Assembly (NCBI GenBank): GCA_029212955.1
Contig: JARGOW010000062.1
Span: 1 to 11,342, forward strand
Length of the DNA: 11,342 nt
From: Planctomycetota bacterium
GTDB lineage: Bacteria; Planctomycetota; UBA1135; GCA-002686595
Direction: 5' to 3'
The notes under the pieces were generated by a model, which saw only the letters and a program-made list of their open reading frames with translations, had not been told where the DNA came from and made no database searches. Made by a program: the position numbers and the translations under genes. Shown one piece after another: positions 1 through 6,847 of this stretch (position 1 is its first letter; every line of letters begins with the position of its first letter).

Positions 1-341
1 CCTCAAAACTGCCCCTTTGGAATGTCTTCCATGGGAGGGCCCCTTCCTGTCAAGGTACACCTTCTGGTTTTTTGCGATTCTGTTGAGTTGTCGTGAGGTG
101 ATCGAGTGACGATTTCCGCCTTGCTTCCATGCGCACTCGTTGGTGGCTACTCCCGTGACCCGGTGCATGATGAGGTCCGTCCAGTCAGGCGCTGCTATTT
201 ATTCGACGGCCTCCGCGCCCCGAAGGGTACTCAGCCAAGGCCAGGAAATGATTACTGGCTCGCAGTTACCCGGACTGGGCGGTTTTCGTCTTTCGATTTG
301 CACTCACGGTTTACTTGTTTGTTCGGTTTGTGGACTACGCC
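1..341 (-). other. Non-coding 3' flank of the IS110 element
   Basis: This 341-nt stretch lies downstream of the transposase stop in the element's reading direction. No convincing coding frame occurs here: the plus-strand frames that cross it are antisense to the transposase or have no recognisable composition. It holds a small hairpin, AAGGT-AC-ACCTT, at 53-64 and GC-rich self-complementary words around 33-47. In IS1111-type members the guide RNA is encoded in this position. I cannot delimit an RNA here by eye. Confidence 0.4.
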
Positions 342-1448
342 TCAAGCACCGGCGACCTCAATAGAAGCGCAGCCAGTTTGGTTCTTCAACGGCCTGTACA
401 CTTGCCCTGCCATCCCCGGGAGATTGCGGCAGAGGACGTGCAGTAGCACCGCCAACTTCCTCGCCATTGCGATCACCGCCTTTTTCTTGGCCGCCTTCGC
501 TCCTCGTGCCGCCAGGTTCAAACCCCAAGTGCGCAGGTCCGATACCTTTCCCTTCAAACTGAGCATCTGTTGCGCACACTGCACCAGGAGTCGTCGCATG
601 TCACCATCACCAGCTTTTGTGATGTGCATCTCTGGATCGCGCATACCTGATTGCTTGCGCTGGCTCACCAGCCCAAAGCAAGCCGCTGCGTTTCGGCTCT
701 TCTTGACACGAAGCGGATCCTCCACGGTCAGTACAAACCGCAGTTCCGTGTGCAGTCCCACGCGATCAACCTGGCGAACTACGTGTGTCACCGGATACAC
801 CTCGTTTGCGAGGCGCTCAAGCTCGACGTCAATGACTTTGATCTGCTTGTCGACTTGTTCCAGCAAATCCAAGATCGGATCTAGGGCTATCTTCAGTTCT
901 TCGGGCACTTACTCCCGTGCCCAATTGTGAAAGTAGGCCGCTCAGCGCGTGCCCAGCTTCATACCAAACGACTTCATCTGCCCGCGCACATGGTTGATGA
1001 GAGTTGTTCGTGTGGCGACGAGCATGTCCCTGGACCGTGCCTTACCCAGGTCCACCCGCGTGCTGTGCTTGCGATGCTCGATGCCATGCAGCAAGCTAGG
1101 ATCCAGCCGCGCGACTCTCGCCAGTTGCTCCGCGTCCACTTCGTCGCTCATTGAATGGTTTTCGTAGATCATTCGTAGCCGTCGCGGATTGGCGACCACC
1201 ACTTCATGTCCAAGGCCTGTCAGCAATTCGTCCACCCACGCGGACTGTCCACCCGCCTCGATCGCAAAGCGGCACGGGTCGATACGCTTGAAGCGGCCTT
1301 CGAAGCCATTTGGCGTCGTCACCACCGTCCCTGTCTCTTCGCAGGCCTCTCCTGCGTCTAGGACGCAAACGTGGCTCCGCTAATCTCCGAGATCGATACC
1401 GATCACTGTTTCCGTGCGAGATTTGATGGATGTGCAAACTTGCTTCAT
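342..1448 (-). pseudogene. IS110-family transposase, broken by three in-frame stops
   Basis: Read from ATG at 1448 to TGA at 344-342, this frame gives a 368-codon IS110 transposase of normal length. The N-terminal RuvC-like DEDD domain is visible: GIDLGD (D19), AIEAGG (E64) and SDEVDAEQLARVARL (D102, D105). The C-terminal IS116/IS110/IS902 domain follows with FVLTVEDP, GLVSQRKQSG (probable catalytic S267), ITKAGDGDMRRLLVQ and the usual closing RPLKNQ stretch. Three stops interrupt the same frame: TAG at codon 23 (1382-1380), TGA at codon 169 (944-942) and TAA at codon 180 (911-909). No insertion or deletion is needed to join the pieces. The canonical helix-hairpin-helix-like motif (usually GVGP) reads DRVGLHT, another sign of decay. 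In family terms it would insert and excise the element at a target chosen by its guide RNA. The family call is firm; loss of function is inferred from the stops. Confidence 0.9.
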
Positions 1449-1505
1449 GGGTCTGTGTCCGCTTCCAGGGCTCCGAGCCCGAGACTTTTGTAGGGGATCC
1501 CTCAA
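1449..1505 (-). other. Upstream (5') flank of the IS110 transposase with palindromes
   Basis: Directly upstream of the transposase start lie a palindrome GGGCTC-C-GAGCCC at 1468-1480 and a GGGATCCC palindrome at 1494-1501. They may be part of the element's left end or of the transposase leader. No Shine-Dalgarno match is evident at the ATG at 1448. The role is not determined. Confidence 0.3.
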
Positions 1506-1717
1506 GATACCCCGACGCCGGAAACTGGCCTTCTCATCTCATCTATCCACCGAAACCGCTTTGGATGTGTCCGGAGTGCCTGCAGAATGTGCTTTGGGCC
1601 ACTCCTGCCGTGGTGGGCATTCGCTTGAAGGCACAGGCGGCTTTCTGTTCTAGCCGCGTGCTGGAGCGAGAGGATTCCTTCTTCACAGATTGCGTTGAAG
1701 TGATTCAACAGCAATGA
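1506..1717 (+). pseudogene. Possible 3' remnant of a gene cut by the IS element
   Basis: A plus-strand frame runs open to TGA at 1715-1717 and encodes about 70 residues with a balanced composition and one CxxC pair (WMCPECLQN). The same frame also runs back into the IS upstream flank, where an ATG at 1430 happens to be available. If real, this would be the 3' part of a host gene whose 5' part lies on the other side of the IS, outside the window. I do not recognise the product. The alternative is that it is a chance frame in intergenic DNA, which is at least as likely. Confidence 0.2.
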
Positions 1718-1745
1718 ATCGACGGGGAAACTCAGCGCTAAGGCA

Positions 1746-2357
1746 CTAGATCAAATTCCCTAACACCAAGAAACCGCCGATTCCGAGCAGCAAGAACCCG
1801 AGCACCAATCCCATCTCCCTGCCCCGGCCCGCCAGCCAATCTGCTGCGCCGGACGCCACCAGGAGAAGCGCCACCAAAACGTACCAGGCCGCGTCGATGG
1901 CCATGGCTAGTACGGCAACGCCAACGCCTTCCAGGGCTCCCGCGTCCTTGGGAATGAACGACCCCAATAACGCCAGGAAGAACACGGCCACTTTTGGGTT
2001 GAGGAATGCGATTGCAAACCCTTCCGCGAATCCAACCCGACCGGAGGGCGTATGCCCAGCGACCTCTGCGGCCCCAGCACTGCGAAGCGCCCCGATGCCC
2101 ATCCAGATCAAGTACAGCCCGCCAACAACCTCGATTCCACTGCTGATGCTCGGGGCTGCTTTCAACATGGCGGCTACACCCACTACCGCCGATAGGGCGT
2201 AAATTCCAACCCCCAAGCCATGCCCAAGCGCCGTGAGCACCCCCTGGCCCCTGCCACCTGCGACCGTGTTTCGAATCACCACGGCCAGGCTTGGCCCCGG
2301 TGTCATCGCACCTGTTAGGCAGACAGCAGCGATCGTGATCCAGCTCGAAGTGTTCAT
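1746..2357 (-). CDS. LysE/RhtB-family amino-acid exporter
   Basis: A 203-residue inner-membrane protein of about six hydrophobic segments, the normal size for LysE/RhtB permeases, which export amino acids or related small compounds using the proton motive force. The family signature MTPGPS is at residues 18-23 in the first membrane segment, and the second conserved motif, NPKVAVFFLALLGSFI, begins at residue 120. I chose ATG at 2357 because it puts the TPGPS motif at the usual distance from the N-terminus; a GTG nine codons upstream is possible. No clear Shine-Dalgarno sequence precedes either start. The gene stands alone: the IS element lies downstream and a repeat-bearing gap upstream. The substrate cannot be told from sequence, and no LysG-type regulator is next to it. 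Confidence 0.88.
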   Translation of the reverse strand: MNTSSWITIAAVCLTGAMTPGPSLAVVIRNTVAGGRGQGVLTALGHGLGVGIYALSAVVGVAAMLKAAPSISSGIEVVGGLYLIWMGIGALRSAGAAEVAGHTPSGRVGFAEGFAIAFLNPKVAVFFLALLGSFIPKDAGALEGVGVAVLAMAIDAAWYVLVALLLVASGAADWLAGRGREMGLVLGFLLLGIGGFLVLGNLI

Positions 2358-2478
2358 ATGGTGAAGATACCGAGCACGGCTCACCGCCTCCAGTTACAGC
2401 TAGATTCCCCATCGCTTTATCTACCCAGGGCCTTGCTCCAATGCAACTGATGGGCGTGAGCGGGCTGGATACCGCGGG

Positions 2479-2495
2479 AGGTACAGGAGGTACAG
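2479..2495 (+). repeat. Tandem 9-bp repeat at the outer edge of the inverted repeat
   Basis: AGGTACAG occurs twice with one base between (2479-2486 and 2488-2495). The second copy is the outer end of the left inverted-repeat arm. The right arm has only one copy. It could be slippage or a trace of element-end duplication. Confidence 0.6.
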
Positions 2496-2601
2496 ATTCG
2501 GGACAACCTCGATCGTTTATCCGTCGGGGCCCGCTGCGCTGCTTTCGCAATACGTTTGACCCAGGCGGATAGACGATCGAAATTGTCCCGACTCTGTACC
2601 T
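2488..2601. repeat. Long imperfect inverted repeat, 42-bp arms, 30-nt spacer
   Basis: The left arm is 2488-2529 and the right arm 2560-2601. About 36 of 42 positions are complementary, including the uninterrupted runs AGGTACAGA, TCGGGACAA, TCGATCGT and TATCCG. Two of the mismatches would be G-U pairs in RNA. A transcript of either strand would fold into one long hairpin. The arms are too long and too diverged for a simple terminator, and no T-tract follows. The shape fits a miniature inverted-repeat element, a REP/BIME-like unit or a relic of two oppositely oriented copies of one element. Confidence 0.8.
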
Positions 2602-2602
2602 T

Positions 2603-2619
2603 CATGCAATATCTGCATG
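2603..2619. repeat. Small perfect hairpin next to the inverted repeat
   Basis: CATGCA-ATATC-TGCATG starts one base past the right arm of the long inverted repeat: a 6-bp stem with a 5-nt loop. REP-type and IS200-type ends often carry such hairpins, but a chance palindrome is possible. Confidence 0.5.
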
Positions 2620-2706
2620 GGACCATTGCGTTCTGCAAACCATCACATACCTCCGGCCAGTGAATCCCCACTTGCCCCCCGAAGGCATTTGTGGTGCTCT
2701 TAGTCC

Positions 2707-3225
2707 ATGAACATTCCCCGCCCTGACCGCAGCCCTATTTTCTTCCAAGCCTACATCGACCTGGTCGAAGGCGATGACGTCCTATCGCAGTTGGCAGGCC
2801 AACTTTCTGACACCATAGACTTGGTGAAAGACCTCTCCGAGGAAAGAGCCTCGTCCTCGTACGCGCCGGGAAAGTGGACCATCAAGGATGTGCTAGGTCA
2901 TGTCGCCGACACGGAACGCGTGTTTAGCTACCGGCTTCTGTGGTTTGCCCGGGGCGGTGAGAACACCCTGGGTGGTTTCGATCAGGATGAGTTCGCCACC
3001 CATGGCCGACACACCGAACGCCCGCTGGGCGAGGTCATCGACGACATGCAAGCGGTGCGCAACTCCACCGTGTCCCTGATCAAGGGCTGCGGCGCCATCG
3101 ACTGGCATCGGCCCGTTGAAGTCAGCGGAAACCCCATGACCCCTGCCACAATCCCCTGGCTCGTCACTGGCCACGAACGCCACCACCAGGGCATTCTGCG
3201 TGAGTTGTATGGACTCGGCAGCTGA
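2707..3225 (+). CDS. DinB-like (DinB_2) four-helix metalloprotein
   Basis: A 172-residue cytosolic protein of the DinB/YfiT-like four-helix-bundle superfamily. Family signatures include the KWTIKDVLGHVADTERV segment (residues 57-72) and the closing HERHHQGILRELY segment (156-168). The likely metal-binding triad is His65 with His156 and His160 (HxxxH), the arrangement that binds zinc or nickel in this fold. Members include thiol-dependent transferases and many proteins of unknown reaction; despite the name, they are not DNA polymerase IV. Length is normal for the family. Start ATG at 2707 has no obvious Shine-Dalgarno sequence. A long inverted repeat lies just upstream, and the next plus-strand gene starts 160 nt downstream, so this gene is probably transcribed singly. 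The fold is confident; substrate and reaction are unknown. Confidence 0.87.
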   Translation: MNIPRPDRSPIFFQAYIDLVEGDDVLSQLAGQLSDTIDLVKDLSEERASSSYAPGKWTIKDVLGHVADTERVFSYRLLWFARGGENTLGGFDQDEFATHGRHTERPLGEVIDDMQAVRNSTVSLIKGCGAIDWHRPVEVSGNPMTPATIPWLVTGHERHHQGILRELYGLGS

Positions 3226-3385
3226 CGTGCCACGGCCGGGGAGAAGTTCTCTGGTCGCAAGGCACCACCCCCCAGACCTTGACTCCCAAAGGCTCCGGTT
3301 GGCCCTCAAACACCTACAATTAGGCACGCCGCCTTGCGCGGCATATCGCACCTGAACCCATACTTTTCAGCTAGACATACCCTCC

Positions 3386-4606
3386 ATGCGTTGTTCACAG
3401 ATCTTGGTCTTCCTGGCTGTTGTTTTCGCAGCCCCTCTCTTCGCCCAGGACGCTCCGAGCGTTCCTTGCCAACCCTGCCAGGGCAAGGCCCGAGTCACCG
3501 CCCCATGCATGGCTTGTGAAGGCACAAGAAAAGTGAATTGCAGCGATTGCTCGAAGCATAGCGTGCACAAGAGTCAGGTGCGGGGCTGGAGAATCGACCT
3601 GTACGCCGAAGGCAAGAACAGCGTCGAGGAGTTGGGTAAGCACCTTTCGGAATTGAGCTATCTCTCCACATCCTCAAAGCAACTGAGCTCCGTCATGGGC
3701 GGCAAGGACGGTTTCCTAACGTGCCCTTCCTGCGCCATCCTGCTCGGCACCCACAAGAACTGCAAGGCATGCAAGAAAAAGGGACGCGTGCGCTGTCCTG
3801 CGTGCAAGGGCAAGGGTCTTGGAAAGTGCGCGGGCTGCTCAGGGAAGGGCGACATCCAGAGACAATGCATCCCCTGCATGGGTACTAGCCAGGAGGAGGC
3901 TTTCCCCACATTGACCGAGGGGACCCCTCCCGAATGCGGTTGGTGCCAAGGGACACACTTGATTCCATGCACCACTTGCATCCTGAACCAGGAGAAACCC
4001 TTCACGTGCCACGACTGCCAAGGGCGCAAGAAGAAGATCTGCGGGAAGTGCAGCGGCAAGAAAAAGATGAGCTGTCGATCATGCCTGGGCCGGGGTATCT
4101 CACTCACACCGAGCCCCTACCCCGGAAAGGAGCGATGCAAAACCTGCAAGGGGAAGAAGACGGCGCCCTGCACCTCATGCAAAGGCGGCAAGAACACTTG
4201 TCAAACCTGCAACGGTAAGGGAAAGGCACCACGAAAGTGCCCCGACTGCTTGGGCAAGTCCAAGACCCTGTGCCTCGGATGTGCCGATGGTCGAACCTGG
4301 TATTGGGAGGCAGGCGCCCAGTACTGGAAGTCCCAATCGAATGAACAGCAGATGAACCTCTACCTGGACATGGCGACCGCCAACAAAACCGCATACATGG
4401 ACAAGTTCTTGGAGGCATGTGAAATCGCAGCGACCCTTCTCGATGAATTGGCCACCTCTGAAAAAGCCCAACCAAAGAGCCCATACAGCCCTTTCAAAGA
4501 CCTGTCACGCGCCCGGAGTAAATGGCTTGAAGACTACAAAGTAAACCAGCATCGGGAATTGCGGTCAGGATTGACCCGACTGCGGAAGTTGCGCAATCCG
4601 GACTGA
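3386..4606 (+). CDS. Exported cysteine-rich protein with 18 CxxC (DnaJ zinc-finger-like) motifs
   Basis: A 406-residue protein with a signal peptide (hydrophobic residues 6-20, likely cleavage after LFA, before QDAP). The body holds 18 CxxC motifs, three at residues 28-55 and fifteen at 113-299, many as CxxCxGxG or CxxCKGK, the type seen in the DnaJ central zinc finger. DnaJ normally has four; there is no J domain here. None of the motifs is CxxCH, so it is not a multihaem cytochrome. Residues 56-110 form a CxxC-free insert, and residues 305-406 are a charged, probably helical tail without cysteine pairs except Cys345. Four CxxC motifs bind two zinc ions in DnaJ, so up to nine metal sites are conceivable. 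Linkers are strongly Lys/Gly rich. Function is unknown: a metal-binding structural, chaperone-like or thiol-redox role outside the cytoplasm are options. It stands alone between a DinB-like gene and a convergent gene. Confidence 0.85.
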   Translation: MRCSQILVFLAVVFAAPLFAQDAPSVPCQPCQGKARVTAPCMACEGTRKVNCSDCSKHSVHKSQVRGWRIDLYAEGKNSVEELGKHLSELSYLSTSSKQLSSVMGGKDGFLTCPSCAILLGTHKNCKACKKKGRVRCPACKGKGLGKCAGCSGKGDIQRQCIPCMGTSQEEAFPTLTEGTPPECGWCQGTHLIPCTTCILNQEKPFTCHDCQGRKKKICGKCSGKKKMSCRSCLGRGISLTPSPYPGKERCKTCKGKKTAPCTSCKGGKNTCQTCNGKGKAPRKCPDCLGKSKTLCLGCADGRTWYWEAGAQYWKSQSNEQQMNLYLDMATANKTAYMDKFLEACEIAATLLDELATSEKAQPKSPYSPFKDLSRARSKWLEDYKVNQHRELRSGLTRLRKLRNPD

Positions 4607-4630
4607 GGAGGCTTCGTCCCTCCAATTTTA
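4607..4630 (+). terminator. Weak hairpin after the CxxC-rich gene
   Basis: GGAGG (4607-4611) pairs with CCTCC (4619-4623), followed by AATTTTA. It starts right after the TGA of the CxxC-rich gene. The stem is short, so this is only a candidate. Confidence 0.3.
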
Positions 4631-4708
4631 CAGCCTGACTTTCAACCCCAAGATAACCGGCAACCATCGGCACCCGAGTCGGACGGGGCAGCTTTCGAAT
4701 AGGGCAAT

Positions 4709-4747
4709 AAAAAAAGCCTGGAGGCCAGAACGAACTGGCCTCCAGGC
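4709..4747 (-). terminator. Strong intrinsic terminator of the minus-strand gene
   Basis: A perfect 13-bp stem (4716-4728 with 4735-4747) with a 6-nt loop is followed, on the minus strand, by seven T residues (4715-4709). It lies 20 nt past the stop of the minus-strand gene ending at 4768. On the plus strand the tail is poor (ACTTTG), so termination should mainly serve the minus strand, with perhaps some effect on the convergent gene. Confidence 0.92.
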
Positions 4748-4767
4748 ACTTTGCTCAAGAATCCCTG

Positions 4768-6507
4768 CTAGAAGATTACCGCCAAACCATTGGAGAAGTT
4801 TGAGGCACCACCATTCTCCCGATGCCACAACTGGAAGTTCCAGATGCTGCCGGCGTTGATCATGGGGTTACCGGTGATCGGAACCGAAGCGGGGACGTCA
4901 TAACCGGTTCCGCCCGATGAAGTGGCCGTTCCCGGCAGGTTCTGGAACACACCAGCGGCGTCGAATATTCCGATCGAATCGAACACGGTTCCCGCAACGT
5001 TGTAGCGCCCCACGGAACCGGCCAGGCACAGATGGCCCTGGCTGATGGCAATGCCCGGCACGTTGCGTCCGGTGCTGACCAGCATGTAACCAAACTGGCT
5101 CGGCGGGCCATCGGCCAGCTCCAGGTGCAATCCACTGCCAACACCTGATCCCATGGTCCCAGTCAATACAGTGGGAACCCCGGTGGAGTTGTTGTCAGCG
5201 GGCGAGCAGAATGCGATGCCTGCAGGGGGCCCGCCTCCTAGCTCTAGCTTGAGCACGGACTCGCCGATGAAGCTGCCGCCACCGTTTCTCAGATCTGCGA
5301 TGAGATAGATGTCGCCGGAACTGGTCCAGTCGGACATGCCCCGAATGGGTCCGATGAACGCACCATCATCAAACATGCCGTTGCCATCCACATCGATGGG
5401 ATCACCGCCACGCATCACTATGGTGCTTCCGTTTTGCACAAGGGCCCAGGCGGTTCCAGCGTTCATTACATCGCCGGCTACCAACGTTCCCCCGCTGGCA
5501 TTGCCACGTACGAATTGAAAGGCCTGGCCAAAGACGGCGTTGGTTGAACCCCACAGCTCAGCCGAGCCTGGGATGATGGGCTGGGTCTCCTCAACGATGA
5601 CCGTTCCATTTTTGACGACCCAATCCCTATAGCTGTTGGCCTCGTTTCGGCCCCATGCGAACCAATCGCCCACGGGGGATAGATGCACTCCATCCACGCG
5701 ATCGATGGGGAGGGTGTATCCGGAGCCGGGGATGATTGTGGCCTCCTCGAGCACGATGGAGCCATCGAACATCACGGCGTCCAGGCTGTTTGTGGAATTG
5801 CCGAGCACCACGCGACTCAAGCTGTGCTGACCATCGTCGCTCATTTCGAGCCCGTGCCTTCCAAAACCGATCGAAGCGATGGGCAGGCTTCCGGTTTGTC
5901 CAGGGGGAACCGTCGTGCCACTCTGTGCCAATAGATTGCTGTCGAAGTGTTGGGCTTCGTCGGTACTGGAAGTGGCGCCAGCCAACTGGGAGCGGAATCC
6001 AGAGCGCCCATCGGCCGTTAGTCGGGGATCCAAGAAGTATCCCCAGGTCACGCTGGGAATGCCGAGGGCGGGGGCCCCTTCGGTTTCGCGAACCGTCCAG
6101 GTATTGCCCAGGTCTCCGCTAAAGGCCAGCTCGGAGGTGTAAGAAGCTGAGTTAAGGGTTCCGCTAGCCACCAAGAGATGGCCCGCATCGTTCACGTCGA
6201 TCCAACCCGAGTTCCAGGTTTGCCCAGCATTCCACGGCAAGAAAGTGAACCCCTGGAAGAGGAACATGGTCCCATTCACCAGGATCATGTCATTGGAGCT
6301 GTTTGAGTTTGTGTTCTCACAGGTCAGCACCCAATGGTTTCCAGAGGGCGACGTGCGCACCTCATAAAAACCATCAAACCGATTCCCCATGGTTCCGGGC
6401 ACCAACGAAGTTGGCGACGAAGCGATCTCCGTAAAAACGACCGTGGGAGATTGCGCCGGGGCCGGTGCTGCGAATGCCGAAAGGGCGAAGAGGGCAGATA
6501 AAGCCAT
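4768..6507 (-). CDS. Exported protein: propeller-like region plus lineage-specific FCSP C-terminal domain
   Basis: From ATG at 6507 this is a 579-residue protein. Its N-terminus (MALSALFALSAFAAPAPAQ) is a plausible signal peptide, although it lacks the usual positive charge. Residues ~20-420 carry repeated beta-type units: DGSIVLEEATIIPGS, NGTVIVEETQPIIPGS and NGSTIVMRGGDPI are variants of one another, suggesting a beta-propeller-like fold. DVDGNGMFDD (372-381) resembles a calcium-binding EF-hand/dockerin-type loop. Residues 433-579 form a separate domain opening with FCSPADNNSTG and containing LCLAGS, FQLWHRE and SNFSNG; the divergent neighbour carries the same domain. The frame stays open upstream to 6849, but that extension has no protein-like character. 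The protein is probably exported to the cell surface or periplasm; no activity can be assigned. A strong terminator follows the stop. Confidence 0.82.
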   Translation of the reverse strand: MALSALFALSAFAAPAPAQSPTVVFTEIASSPTSLVPGTMGNRFDGFYEVRTSPSGNHWVLTCENTNSNSSNDMILVNGTMFLFQGFTFLPWNAGQTWNSGWIDVNDAGHLLVASGTLNSASYTSELAFSGDLGNTWTVRETEGAPALGIPSVTWGYFLDPRLTADGRSGFRSQLAGATSSTDEAQHFDSNLLAQSGTTVPPGQTGSLPIASIGFGRHGLEMSDDGQHSLSRVVLGNSTNSLDAVMFDGSIVLEEATIIPGSGYTLPIDRVDGVHLSPVGDWFAWGRNEANSYRDWVVKNGTVIVEETQPIIPGSAELWGSTNAVFGQAFQFVRGNASGGTLVAGDVMNAGTAWALVQNGSTIVMRGGDPIDVDGNGMFDDGAFIGPIRGMSDWTSSGDIYLIADLRNGGGSFIGESVLKLELGGGPPAGIAFCSPADNNSTGVPTVLTGTMGSGVGSGLHLELADGPPSQFGYMLVSTGRNVPGIAISQGHLCLAGSVGRYNVAGTVFDSIGIFDAAGVFQNLPGTATSSGGTGYDVPASVPITGNPMINAGSIWNFQLWHRENGGASNFSNGLAVIF

Positions 6508-6847
6508 AGGACGAGGAAGTGAAGGGAAATGGCAGGAGTGGGCTTGGCAAACTTTAGCATGGAGTCCGGGCTCACCGACGAACGAAGGTCCTTGCGCGCC
6601 CTGGCCCCTACCCCAGCTCGAATTACATCCTCTTACTTTCCATTTTGATAGAGGACTGCCGCCTCGCGATCCGGTATCGCGCGCCCTAGGACTCCAAATA
6701 GGGCTCCCGCCAAACCGCATGACACAAGCTTGTGCGCAAAGCAAACCCGGGGGTCCGGCACCATATTCCAACGGTTTGAGTACGATCCTCTCACGCGGAT
6801 AGCATTCACTCGCCCACCACCCCCTTGGGGAACCCACTCCAGTTCTC
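6508..6847. promoter_or_regulatory. Divergent intergenic region between two exported-protein genes
   Basis: These 340 nt lie between the two starts and must carry promoters for both genes. I see a 6-bp inverted repeat TCCTCT/AGAGGA (6628-6633 and 6650-6655) in the middle that could be an operator, though such short repeats also occur by chance. A candidate promoter for the plus-strand gene is listed separately. No gene is supported: the open minus-strand frame here is an unsupported extension of the downstream gene. Confidence 0.5.
6776..6805 (+). promoter_or_regulatory. Candidate sigma-70-type promoter for the SUMF1-domain gene
   Basis: TTGAGT (6776-6781), an 18-nt spacer and TAGCAT (6800-6805), each matching the consensus hexamer at four of six positions, lie 42 nt upstream of the ATG at 6848. 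Spacing and position are right, but the match is only moderate. Confidence 0.35.

Larger units (their letters stand above)
1..1505 (-). mobile_element. Decayed IS110-family insertion sequence (ends not resolved)
   Basis: The element is recognised through its transposase pseudogene (342-1448, minus). Members of this family move by a DEDD/serine recombinase guided by a non-coding bridge or seek RNA and usually lack long terminal inverted repeats, so I cannot place the ends by eye. The right boundary given is a guess, just beyond a small palindrome cluster upstream of the transposase start. The left end may lie near the window start or outside it. About 340 nt of non-coding DNA follow the transposase gene, more than the gene itself needs, which is reminiscent of the IS1111 subgroup whose guide RNA lies at the 3' side. 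The transposase is broken by nonsense codons, so the copy should be immobile unless helped in trans. Confidence 0.5.
2358..2706. other. Intergenic region between the LysE exporter and DinB-like genes
   Basis: These 349 nt separate two divergently transcribed genes. The minus-strand open frame here (2671-2417) runs through both arms of the long inverted repeat and has no recognisable protein features, so I do not call a gene. The region holds the inverted repeat at 2488-2601, a tandem copy of its outer end at 2479-2495 and a small hairpin at 2603-2619. Promoters for both flanking genes must lie here, but I see no confident -35/-10 pair. Confidence 0.6.

Noticed and set aside
106..930. Long plus-strand open frame of 274 codons
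   Set aside because: It lies antisense to the IS110 transposase for most of its length and its translation is Ser/Arg-rich without any family signature.
342..1448. Stop-codon recoding in the transposase
   Set aside because: All three stop types occur in the frame and no other gene in the window shows in-frame stops, so simple decay is the better explanation.
1702..1720. Hairpin GATTCA/TGAATC after the LysE exporter gene as a terminator
   Set aside because: The stem is only 6 AT-rich pairs and no T-tract follows on the minus strand.
1738..2550. Minus-strand open frame of 270 codons
   Set aside because: It is an out-of-frame shadow of the LysE exporter; the translation is Gly/Arg/Trp-rich and has no hydrophobic pattern.
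2417..2671. Minus-strand frame of 84 codons
   Set aside because: It is formed largely by the two arms of the inverted repeat read in one direction; no protein-like features or recognised family.
3315..3320. TACAAT as -10 box for the CxxC-rich gene
   Set aside because: No acceptable -35 hexamer lies 16-18 nt upstream; the nearest TTGACT (3279-3284) is about 30 nt away.
3328..3342. Hairpin GCCGC/GCGGC upstream of the CxxC-rich gene
   Set aside because: Five pairs without a T-tract or a repeat partner; too short to call.
3386..4606. Multihaem cytochrome c interpretation of the CxxC-rich protein
   Set aside because: None of the 18 motifs is CxxCH.
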